A DNA stretch of 64,000 nucleotides from Desmodesmus armatus (lineage: Eukaryota; Chlorophyta; Chlorophyceae; Sphaeropleales; Scenedesmaceae), in contig VIIQ02000146.1 of the NCBI GenBank assembly GCA_007449985.2, forward strand, positions 158,838-222,837. Direction: 5' to 3'. Shown here in pieces: positions 11,501 through 21,331 of this stretch (the stretch's first letter is position 1; each line of letters opens with the position of its first letter). The notes below the pieces were generated by a model. It was given only the letters and a program-made list of their open reading frames with translations. It was not told the origin of the DNA and made no database searches. Both the position numbers and the translations under genes were made by a program.

Positions 11501-14500
11501 GGGCAGTGTGTGCGTGTAACTTGCCTGGATTGGTATGGGGCAGTGGGACAGTCGAAGACATATGCTCAGCCGTGTCGTGGCATCGGGTAAGGGGCCGGGT
11601 AAGGGGTACACACACGCAAGTGATACCCCCAACTGGATAATGGTAGGGGGGCTGGGGAACTTGCCTCAGCTGAGGCTGCCGCTCTTATGTGCAAGTCTGC
11701 GTGCCAGCAGTGACCACGTACACACAGTGCCCCATCTTCGTTCCCATTCGGTGCAGGCCTTTGGTTGTTGTGGAGCACTGCGGGTGCATGGGCACTGGTG
11801 TCAGCACGCAGACTGCACTAGCTGGGTCGCATTGCTGCAAAATATACAGCGGGCAGGTTCATCTGGGTCTTGCACAACTGCGTGCTGGCGTGCCTTGCTT
11901 GCTGTGGATGGCGGATGTCCAGGTCCTCGTCCTCCGGTTTCAGTCTTCATAGCGCAAATTTGTTTGCGCTCCTTTGTGAACAGAAGCGTCTGGTCGTGTG
12001 TCTGTTCACGCTGCTGCGCGGCTGTCTCCCTGTGCAGGTGACCTGCAGCATGTTGAGCAGGTGCTGCAGCCCAAGCGCTCACCCAAGGTTGCCGCGCTGG
12101 TGGAGTCGGTGTGGCCCCTGCTGATGCACACCACTGATAGGCTGACGCAGCAGGACCAGGGGGACAAAGGCAGGCTGTCACAGGAGCAGGTAGGGCGCCA
12201 CTCGACTGACAGACTGCATGAAATACATCACCCTCGCTAGCTGTGGCTTCCAACGGCGTGGGGTGGTCTAGTTGACAGTCTGCACTCTGGGCTTGGGTTG
12301 CGTTGTGCGTTCCCTGTCTTGCAGTTTTATCACAGGCTGTGCTGTGGTACATTGCGAGTCATGGTTGTACAGACAGTGGAGAAAGTGATCAGCGACCCAG
12401 GCAGCAGGCACAAATGCAGTGGCAAGTGAGTTTTGTGAAGTGAAAACCGCTGACAACTAGTTGCTTGTGCTTGTGCGTTTTTTTTTGCTGACCAGGTTCT
12501 GGCAGCTGTGCAGCAGGCGATCATCTCCATCCAGGCAGTGGTTGCAGTCCCACGCACTCCCGGCAGCAGCAACGGGTCTGCCGAGGCATCGCTCGACAGC
12601 AGCCAGGGTGAGGGTGGGGGCAAGGCGGCGCCAGCAAAGAGCGGCAGAGGACGCAGCACCGCAGCGCCGCTGGTGCTGACCCAGCGTGGTGCTTTCCAGC
12701 TGGCGGAGGGCCTGATGGACGACTTCAGCAGCGTCATGGAGGAGTGGCAAAGCAGGGTGACGCCTACGGCCATCAAGCAGTCTTTTGATGCGGTGCGTGT
12801 GCCAGACGTGTCGGCCAGCATCTGCTGCGTGTGTGATCAAAAAGTAGGCTGAACTGGGAATCAGAAACGGCTGCACAGACAGGGAGTTCTAGCCACACCA
12901 GGCATGACAGGACGTTTGGGTTGGACGTGCCTGTTGTGTGGGCAGTGTGTGGGCGACAAGGGGATAGGATGCTGCTTCGTAGGCAGCAGCAGCTGGCCTA
13001 CAGAGGAGGACAGGTGCGAAGTGGGACAGAATAAGAACAGTCCCAGGCCTGCTGCTTCCCCTACAGCCATTACCTGCAGGTGGTCCAACTCACACACATC
13101 CCGGCGCCAAAGGCACTGTTGTGCTGGGTGTGGGGAGCGCACAGCACAATGCAGCCCAGGGCAGGCTCTGCGTGAGTGAATCAGCAGGCAGCACTGGGCC
13201 GACAAGGGCAAGTCCTGCTTGTCTTGACCATACGGCGGGCCTGCTCTCCCGCACACAGTCTGGTCGACCAGAAGAATGAAGCGCTTAGGCTGGATGGGGA
13301 CCTCACCTTCCCCTGCTACTCTGTGTCCTGTGCAGGAGTACCATGCTGCCGTCGACGGTTTTGTCGCGACTGTCGCGGCGCTGCTGTTGGCGGTGCACCA
13401 GCAGGCTGCTGCGGCAGGTGTGCAGCTGACAGCCACGAACTGCCCCACCCTGGCAATGGATGCCAACAACAAGTAAGACTGCCTGCAGGGGGTCGGAGTG
13501 ACACGAGCGTGCAGGGGGCTGGTGCTGCACCTCCACGGTGCTGCCTGGAGCTTTGAGCCATGGGCAGGCGAAAATAGGTTCGCAAGCATGTGACAGCCTG
13601 ACCCGCTCTTCAGCGGCAAGTACAAGTGCAGCAGTCATGCAGCTGACAAACACAGCTGCCTCACACTCACGATGGGGACCAGTAGAAAAGCCCTTTTGCA
13701 TGCGTGCGTGGTGTTGTGCTGGGGGGGGGGCTTCTTGCCAAGAGAGACTGGCACAAGCTGTGCCCTGTGCTCAAGTTGTAGCTCGCCATGTGGTGCTGTT
13801 GTGTTGTGTTTGCTGGTTGAGTGGGCCGACGGTGCAGGCACAGACTGAGTTGCGTGCTCCTTTGCTCTGCTCACGTAGGGCCGTTCTCGTCTGAAGCTGG
13901 CACCTGGCAGCCTAGCACCACTCCCCACACCCACCATCACACAAGTTATTACACTCCTATGCTATGGACCACAGTTATCTCTCTTTCCAACCTACAGTAT
14001 TCCCATGTCAACCCAGACAGAGCCGACAGCATGCAAGGGAGTTCAGCAGCCTGCATCCTTCCCGTACTGTCGCCCTGCAGGACATTGCGCCTGAAGGTGC
14101 CGGACAATTTGAAGCGCAAGTTGGTGGGCGTGCCCCTGCACCTGCGCTACAAGCTCGAGCACGCTGTGGTGGACGCGCCTGGCCAGGTGCTGACTGCGCC
14201 TGACAAGTCAGGGCGGAAGAAGGACGTGTACTCCTGTGCCGCGCTGGACAGTGCGCTGAGCAGATACTCAGGTGAGCTCCCGCGCATGGTGAGGGTGGGA
14301 CTTGTGCTTAGGTAGGGATACGGCATGTTGGGGCTCAGGGTTGCTCATTTGCTGACCGACAAAGGGGCAGGAGACAGCGTCAGAGGCAGTGAGAGATGCC
14401 ACATGCATGGGTGATCAGCACATGGAAGTTGTTTCAGCACCAGCACAGTGTATCACTTGGCCAGCGGTTATCATGAATACTCAGCACTGAACTTATCCGC

Positions 14501-17500
14501 CACCAGCACAACAGGCATCATGCTTGACAGCTTGCCACTTGGACTTCCACGCTGCCCCTGTCTGTTGGGCGTGCTGCGCGTACCAATAATTCCCTCCTGC
14601 TCCCTGTTGTTGCTGCTCCCAGCTGCTGCGGAGGCCGCCAACGAGGCTGCTGCAGCAGCGCTGCGCCAGCTGTCCCAGGACCTGTCCGGCACAGCAGCAG
14701 AGCTGGCAGCAGCCGTGCAGCTGGGCGTTCTGCTGGTGACCCTGCAGGAGCACAGCAGGGCGGCCAAGGCAGCTGGCTGGGCCGTCCCCTGGTGGGAGGC
14801 AAGGAGCAGCAGGCAGCAGGGGCCAGCAGCAGCCAGCCACACCCTGAGCATGACGGGGTGCTGCAGCTGCGCGGCCTCTGGCCTTACTGGATGTCTGGCA
14901 GCGATGTTGGGACAGTGAAGAATGATGTGCAGCTGGACGGCTTCATGCTGCTGACGGGACCCAACATGGCTGGTGAGGATGGGGCTGCCGCAGGGAGGGG
15001 AGCGGACTCGTTGGGGCCCCCTTGATCATGCGTGGAGTGCATTTGTCATGACACTATGGGTCAAGGGTGGAGTTGCTCCAGTGGGCCTGATCTGCAGGCA
15101 GGAGCCTGTGTGTGCGTGCTGATGTGTGGATAGAGAAGCATGCAACACCACCAGCCTTGTGCTGATCCGCTGCAGCATGTGAAGCTTGCAGTCTGTGGCT
15201 TGCTTGCATATCATGAGGCTCTTGCATGAAGGTATTTGGCCACTGACTCGCTCTCCCTGCCTCCCCTGACCTCCTCCGTGCAGGCAAGTCTACGGTGCTT
15301 CGCGCTGTCGCTGCTGCTGCGCTGTGTGGCTCTGTGGGCCTGGCCATCCCTGCTGCTGCCGGCTCCCAACTGCCGCTGCTGGATGCCATCATCCTGCGCA
15401 CCTTCAGCGGCGACGCCCCCCAGGAGGGACTCAGCGCGTATGGCGTTGAGATGAAGGAAATGGCGTGAGTGGGGAGCGGAGCTCGCTGGGAGGGTTGGCA
15501 TTGCGCTGCACGTAGCAAGGCACTTATACTGCATGTTGGGTGCAGAGGGCGGGTGAGCGATGCTGCAACGGGTGTGTTCGTGTAAGACATTGGGCTTGAG
15601 TCAAGGCGATGCGTGTGTGTAGACACAGGGAGTGCATCCAGCCAATGCAACAACCACCCAAAGATGTGACATTGGGTGTTTGCACTCGCAGGACTGTGCT
15701 ATGTGATGTGCAGCCTCGCTCTCTGGTGCTGGTGGATGAGCTGGGCAAGGGCACCGAGGTGGTGTCGGGCACCGCACTTGCAGCAGGCATCCTCAGAGAA
15801 CTGGCAGCAAAGCAAGCCATGTGAGTGCAGTACACGTGCAGCAAGGGCAGTGTTGTGCCAGCACATGGGCCTCTGTTACCCCGATCTCCAGGATGTTATG
15901 GCCAGTGCACCTGGTGCAGTCCCCTGCGGGGCATCAATGACATGCGCCCTACTGTCTCTGGCCATGCTGCGTTGCTCATGACATCTGCTGATGCTGGTGC
16001 CACCCGCCTGCCGACGTTGTGCTGCCGTTGCTGCCGTGTGTCCAGCGGTGTGTTTGCCACCCACCTGCACCTGCTGGTGGACCTGTTGAAGGACACTCCC
16101 GGCATTGCTGACTACAGGATGGAGGTCGTCAAGGCAGGTGCAGAGGCGGCAGCAGCAGCAGGCACAGGTGGGTGCACACCGCCGGTGACTGTCAATCAGC
16201 CCTGCAGCAGGGCCAACAAGCCACAGCCAAGCACGCATGTGCATGCAGTTTAGTGTTGGTGAGACTTGTTGGCAGCACCTAGCTGCTGCTTGCTAGCTCT
16301 GCAGCAGCTGGTACAGCACCACCTTGCATATGTCGAGCAGCCCGGGCGTCAGGTTGGATAGAAGCAATGTGACAGGTGAATTTGGCTCGCGCACACAGCC
16401 AGCATCAACCTGTTTTGTGTGTGTATTAATGTGCGTGCGTGCGTGCTGTGCCTGCAGGTCAGTCTCCCTCAGACCCCGCCAGCTACCTGTACAGCCTGCG
16501 CCCCACCTGGCGCCTGCTGCCGGGGACATGCTTCGAGTCCTTGGCGTTTGCAGTTGCGCGCACCTGCGGCGTGCCTGAAACAGTCCTGGCTGCAGCAGCA
16601 GCCGACTACTTTGCTATCCTAGCGGGAGGCAGCAAGCGGCCTGGGTATGATGCAATTACACGAGTTGCACGCAGCAGCAGTGCAGGGCAGCACAGCCCCC
16701 CCAGCAGCAGGAGCAGGAGTCGTGGTGCAAGCAGCGGGAGGAATAGCAGCAGTGTGTGTGAGGAAGTTGGCAGCCGTGCAGACAGCACTGACGAGAGCAG
16801 GGAGGCACAGTCGGGGCCACCAGCAGCAGCGGCAAGTGATGCAGTGCTGGATAGTATAGGTGACAGTCAGCAGGGCTTTGTGAGCCGCAGTCAGGCAAGG
16901 CTGGCGCAGCTGCTGCAGGGCGGCGACAGCAGCGCAGCCGAGGAGGCAGCAGCCCGGCAGGCAGCTGGCCGGGAGGTGGCGCACAAGCTGTTTGCGCAGC
17001 TGACGGTCGCAGTGCTGGCTGCGCCTGCGGCAGAAGCAACACCAGCACAGGAGTCGACTGCAGCAGAGGCTACTCCAGCACAAGAGATGACTGCAACAGC
17101 AGCAGCAGCAGGAGCAGCAGCCGGCGTTTCCAAGCAGGGCATGGGCAGGAGGCGGCGCAGGGGTGTGAGCAGGGAGGAGCCCCAGCAGCAGCCAGTGCAG
17201 CCACAGCAGCAGCAGCAACAGGATGTGGCGGCCGCAGCAGGTGTTGAGGGCGGTGTGGAGTACGGTGTGGTGCATGAGGCTGCTCCTGGCAGCGTGCCCC
17301 CTCCTGCTCATGAGGGCCAGAGCATCGTGTACCTCCTGCAGGACCCGCTGGGCTGGTGGTACGCGGGTGAAACGCAGGTAAGGGTGGGCATTGCGCAGGC
17401 TCTCCAGCAGCAGCAGCATCACGGCTGGGCTATCAGCAGCAAGGCTGATGCTCAAGGCAGGAGCACATGTGTGCGGTTGCGCCCTGACTGACAGTGTGTG

Positions 17501-17818
17501 CGTTCATTGTGTTGTGCATGGATAAAGAAGACACATCCTGCTGTCAGGTCATACCAGTCTCTGCATGTAGCCGATCCACCATGTACCCTGCCTGCCTGCT
17601 GGCCTGCCCACTCCCTGCTGACCCTGCAGAGCATCCGGCACCGGCTCAAGACGCACCGCCAACCCGCCAAATTTGGCAAGCATCTGGTGGCGTGGTACCT
17701 GCTGCTGCAGCCCGGTGTGGACCGCAAGGTGACCCAGGGGCGGCTGATCAAGGCAGCAGACGAGATGGGCCTGCCCATGGCCTCTGTGAGGGATGCGTCT
17801 ATGGCACGCAAAAAGTAG
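5578..17818 (+). CDS. MSH1: MSH1, organellar MutS homologue with C-terminal GIY-YIG domain
   Basis: Plant-type MSH1 suppresses ectopic recombination in plastid and mitochondrial genomes. Exons: 5578-6151, 6692-6755, 7248-7407, 8000-8167, 8433-8577, 8849-9015, 9544-9587, 9833-9932, 10422-10532, 10877-10994, 11253-11363, 12038-12189, 12496-12792, 13336-13472, 14081-14271, 14623-14972, 15284-15464, 15692-15820, 16046-16167, 16458-17377, 17630-17818. The Arg/Ala-rich start suits a transit peptide. The mismatch-binding domain shows IGKFYEVAGIDA and PKAGLPEGNL. The ATPase has Walker A GPNMAGKST (split by an intron at 14972/15284), Walker B LVLVDELGKGTE and ATHLH. A Ser/Ala/Gln linker (about 16640-17300) leads to the GIY-YIG module (SIVYLL, WYAGET, HRLKTHR). 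Exons sum to 4,430 nt; one extra base at the C-run 14786-14789 restores frame and gives about 1,476 residues. The middle region is weakly conserved, so some small exons there may be wrong. Confidence 0.93.
7104..7150 (+). repeat. Upstream copy of MSH1 exon 3 acceptor region
   Basis: The segment resembles 7221-7269, which carries the acceptor and the first codons of the exon at 7248. Both contain CCTGCTCC.TG.CTGCTGCC, then CAG.C.GCGGCAGGA-like sequence with GGATGCC/GGACGCC. The offset is about 117 bp. The copy has a degraded acceptor. Confidence 0.55.
9129..9155. repeat. Perfect 12-bp hairpin in MSH1 intron
   Basis: GAAGAGCATCAA is followed by TGG and then its exact reverse complement. It would form a 12-bp stem with a 3-nt loop, inside the intron 9016-9543. 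Confidence 0.85.
9475..9499. repeat. Perfect 11-bp hairpin in the same MSH1 intron
   Basis: ATGGTGATCAC, CTG, then the exact reverse complement. This is a second short perfect inverted repeat with a 3-nt centre, 320 bp from the first and in the same intron. Confidence 0.85.
14786..14789 (+). other. MSH1: Apparent one-base deletion in MSH1 C-run
   Basis: Frame before the run reads RAAKAAGWAVP and frame after it reads LVGGKEQQ...VLQLRGLWPYW. Both halves match MSH1 in order, but they are one base out of register. A fifth C would join them. The phase arithmetic of the flanking exons independently requires one extra base here. A tiny intron is less likely because the family similarity is continuous across the junction. 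Confidence 0.7.
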
Positions 17819-17841
17819 GGCAGCCACATGTCGGTCGCAGT

Positions 17842-17907
17842 TGACTTGGGCGGGGACTGCACCAAGAGCCAAAGTGACTTGGGCGGGGACTGCACTGGGA
17901 GCCATGG
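17842..17907 (+). repeat. 33-bp tandem duplication after the MSH1 stop
   Basis: Two copies of a unit with core TGACTTGGGCGGGGACTGCA lie back to back, starting about 24 bp past the MSH1 stop codon. They are probably in the 3' UTR. Confidence 0.85.
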
Positions 17908-18344
17908 TATCTTGGCGGTTCCATTTGGTGGTGTGTGGTGAGAGCGAGTCCTGATATGTTCTGGGAGCCTTCGGGTGCCACGATTGTGTGAAAAGCCCAT
18001 GTGAAAAGTCCAACTGATAGGATAGTGATGTTGATGTCGTCAAGTTCACAGCATTGCTGTACCATGCGCAGACTGCACAAGTGGTGTCCACATGGCTGTC
18101 AGTGGCATTTGGGTAGAGGTGTCTGGCTGTATGGGAAGGCGTTGCCACGGCTATCGCACCGGGCACAGCAGCACTGTACAAGTGCCACTGGCCAAGCACA
18201 GCATGTCCTGTGCTCTGCAAGAGAGCAGCAGGCGTGCTCTTGGGAGCTGTGTGTATTGGCAGAACTTGTCTGCATGCAGCAACCTGTGTGAACTGCTTAC
18301 AGCCACAAAATGCCACAATTTTTTATGAGCTGCTTACAGTCACA

Positions 18345-18880
18345 AATGCCACAGGTACAAACAGCCGCTGTACCTAGCCTTTGTTGACGAGTGCAAGGCC
18401 TATAAACTAGTACCGTTTGGTTCCATCCTCCAAATTGTTGTTTGGCGTGTGCTATCTGCTTATCGTGTGGAACCCAAGGTTGTCGAGCTGGTAGCTGACC
18501 TGCACACAGGCACACAGGCTGCGGTCAAGCTGGCCGGCGAGCATGGCGACTGCAGTGAACAACAGACGAGCAGTCTTACAATCCAGCTGATCTGGCGTGG
18601 TGAGGTGGGCTATGTGCCCTCTCCCAAGTAATTGGGTGGTTTGGTTGACACCTCTGCAAGCTGGGGGGTTGAGGTCACTGCCTTCATCAGCAAGATATGC
18701 AGCGTGTGTGTGGGTGCTCGCAGGAGCATGAGTGTCGAGTTCAAACTGCAGTGCTTCTGTGCGTATGTGCTGCCTGTGCTACTGTTTGGCAGTGAGACCT
18801 GAGCTCTTACAGCAGCAGGCTGACCAGTTAAAATTGGTGCACCCTCCGGCGTATCCTGAATGTGCGTCGTTCTAATCGGC
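18345..18880 (+). mobile_element. Decayed LINE-type reverse transcriptase fragment
   Basis: One frame at about 18350-18400 reads QPLYLAFVDECKAY, matching the LINE RT motif QPLYLAFVDLxKAYD, except that the catalytic-core Asp after AY is Lys. It continues with VWRVLSAYRVEPKVVELVAD and LHTGTQAAVKL, the usual next RT block. At about 18728-18870 other frames give VLPVLLFGSET, then a stop, then LRRILNVRRSNRH, typical of the C-terminal part of LINE ORF2. The pieces are out of frame, carry stops and lack the middle and 5' portions, so the element is dead. A short direct repeat (GCTTACAG.CACAAA.TGCCACA, 18295-18352) lies at its left edge. Confidence 0.75.
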
Positions 18881-19669
18881 ATAGCAAGCAACAGGCCAGG
18901 GGGGCGGCTAGCCCCCTTTCCCTTGCAACTTCTGCTTGGTTTTCCAATTATGCATCGATTGCCCCCTACACATGCCGAAGTCAGACCCAACAGCACAGCA
19001 TGAAGCTGCAAGGCAGGGGGACTGATTTCTGCAGCAGTGAGTTGTCATGGTTGTCTGAGATTCAACTACACACATTCAACCACACACATTGAAAACTACA
19101 CGCATCCAACTGCACACATGCAGCTACAAACCATGGCCATGTGAGGCATGGCTGAACAACTGGCTCCATGCTACTTGGCTGCTGTGCGCACGTGCCACAC
19201 ACATAGTCAATTCGAACGCCATATGCAGAGCGATTCACACATACAGATGTACATACATGCACAAACAACGTACGCAGAGGAGCAAGACACCCCCATTGCT
19301 TTTGAAAAGCAAAGCATGCCTGCGTGTAACATTACCCCAAAGCAAAGCATGCACATACTAGCTAAACACAGCACGAGCACCTTCATTAACTACACAAAGG
19401 ACTCAAAGAGACAGTGCAAAGTGACCAGGGAACTTGGTGCTGCATCAAATGGGACCACCACATCTGCAACCAACCGCCACCTGCCACGCCACAACAGCTG
19501 TAGCTGCTGCTGCACGCCCATTGCACCAACTACTGATAGCAGCTCCCCAATGTAAGGAGGCTGCATCCACAATGTAGGCACAGCAACCAGTATCAAAGCG
19601 CCTACTGCTGCAGCATTAATCCCTGTCAGCTGCAGGGGGGGGGGGGGGGGCTACACAAATCGCCGACCT

Positions 19670-21331
19670 CTAGTGGCTCTCAGGACCCCATGCGAGGTCA
19701 AAGCCATGCATGCTTGTGAAGCTGCCCCGGATCAGCTGCTCAAGCACAGTAAACTCTGCCGCTGTCAATGAGCACGTCACCCTGTGTTGCTGCTCGTGTC
19801 CTGGGGTGTTGTCCACAGCACTAGCAGTGACAACATACCCGCTCTCTGCTGGAGACCAGCTCAATGTTTTCACCAGGGTGCCCTCTAGGCCTGGCTGGTT
19901 CACATCTGCAAGTCAGTGAAAGATGTACACAGGCAGTGGTGCAGGTGTCAATGAGCAAGTGTAGTGTGAACGACGAACTTGACGCATAAACCACACCATC
20001 TTGTTGACCTTTAGCAATTGTGCGCCCGCTAAAGCACGATTATAACACCATTGACCAAGGTAACCATGTAAGAGGCGTTCACCAACACCGTGCGTCAGGT
20101 GTGGCACATGCGTATGCGTGCGTGCGTGAGTGGGTGCGTGCACGTGGGTGGGTGCGTGGGTCGGTGAGAGGCTGAGCAACTGACATACAAACACGCGAAT
20201 GCATTGAATGCATCGTCACTTTCTCAGCCCTTGCGCTGAAAGATGACCAACAGCAGTCAAGCTGAGCTCAAGCACCACTGCATGCCTGAAGAATAATCCC
20301 ACTTACAAGGATCATGCTTGAATGTGTGCGCCTGTCCTGGCGCGGTGATGATGGTCGCCAGCTCCAGCGGGTTGACAAAGATGACCACCTTGTTGGGCCA
20401 GTCAAACCTGCGCTCACCATTGCCCACAGGGCTGGCCATCTGCCAGAAAAAACCACCCTCTCTGTGTACAGCACATCGGGACAACACGCAACACACCAGG
20501 CACACGTGAGTGCAGCATTCCTTCTAGGTTGACCTGCCATGGATGTGTTGCGCTGTCCAGGATCCGTTGCCCAGCTGCACACTGGAATGCACAACCATAT
20601 GACAAGGGTGCATCTCCCTGCAGGGTACAGTTGACCAACGTAATATTCCAGCTCCAGGACAGTACAACAAAGAGTCCCCCCACACATGCCAGTATACAGC
20701 AAGCCCACATCATCCCCCAGCTGGGAGATACAACCCATTCAGACACATGCATGAATTTGGATGCCTGGGACCGAAGACAAATCACTAGAACAGCAATGTC
20801 GCACAAAGCGTCTGCCAATGCCTGCAGAACCCAGAAGATTCACGGCTGCATGAAGACTGCATGACAAACATGGCAGCATGCAGCAGCATATGTACACACA
20901 GACGCATCAGCTGCACAGGCGCAGCATCCTCCCTCAAGCACCAACCCTATGCACTCACTTCACCAGCTTCAAGTCTCCGTTGCGCGTCCGGTCCCAGGTG
21001 GGCTGCCTGGGCTTCACCTCCAGGGCTGCTTGGTCGCTATAGACCTTCCAACTGCACACACACACACACACACACATACATGTGCACAAGTTGTACCTGA
21101 GGCACTGAAGCTCAGGAGGCTCGTCATGCAGCATGACCAGCTAGATCTTGAACTACATGCTAGCCCATTGACAATGTCACAGAAGGATAGACAATCAAGC
21201 AAAAGAAACTGATGCGCGTGAGGGACTGACGCACATGAGAGTGACAACCAGCCACTGCCCACCTGGCAAAGAAAAAGGCACTGCTGGCTGGCCCCGCTAC
21301 GCATGAATGGCATTGTTGGCGGCGACGCCAT
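19670..21331 (-). CDS. WHY: Whirly-family single-stranded-DNA-binding protein
   Basis: Whirly proteins form tetramers that bind ssDNA and protect plastid and mitochondrial genomes from illegitimate recombination. Minus-strand exons: 21331-21263 (ATG), 21140-21097, 21051-20959, 20461-20307, 19905-19670, summing to 597 nt (198 residues). The diagnostic order is present: WKVYSDQAALEVKPRQPTW (KGKAAL region), LKLVKEGGFFWQMA, RRFDWPNKVVIFVNPLELAT, HTFKHDP, a strand ending YVVTASAVDN, and AAEFTVLEQLIRGSFTSMHG near the C terminus. The split codons at each junction fit. The first two exons are inferred from splice sites and phase only; the start MASPPTMPFM would be a short transit peptide. The protein is a little shorter than plant Whirlies. 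Confidence 0.9.
21053..21075. repeat. (CA)n simple repeat
   Basis: A CA dinucleotide tract sits next to the acceptor of Whirly exon 3, on the intron side. Read on the minus strand it is (TG)n leading into the acceptor. Confidence 0.85.

Larger units (their letters stand above)
17819..19669. other. Convergent intergenic region MSH1 / Whirly
   Basis: It holds the 3' ends of both genes, a 33-bp tandem pair (17842-17907), short direct repeats around 18288-18356 and a dead LINE fragment (18345-18880). No other coding segment was recognised in 18900-19669, which is AT-richer and contains scattered CACA and ACACA motifs. Confidence 0.6.

Noticed and set aside
12326..12426. Possible extra MSH1 exon between good-looking splice sites
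   Set aside because: Its 101 nt would break the frame; skipping it joins SQEQ directly to VLAAVQQAI in phase.
16619..17455. 278-codon minus-strand frame opposite MSH1
   Set aside because: It is the antisense of the Ser/Ala/Gln-coding linker, where CAG/CTG bias removes stops on both strands.
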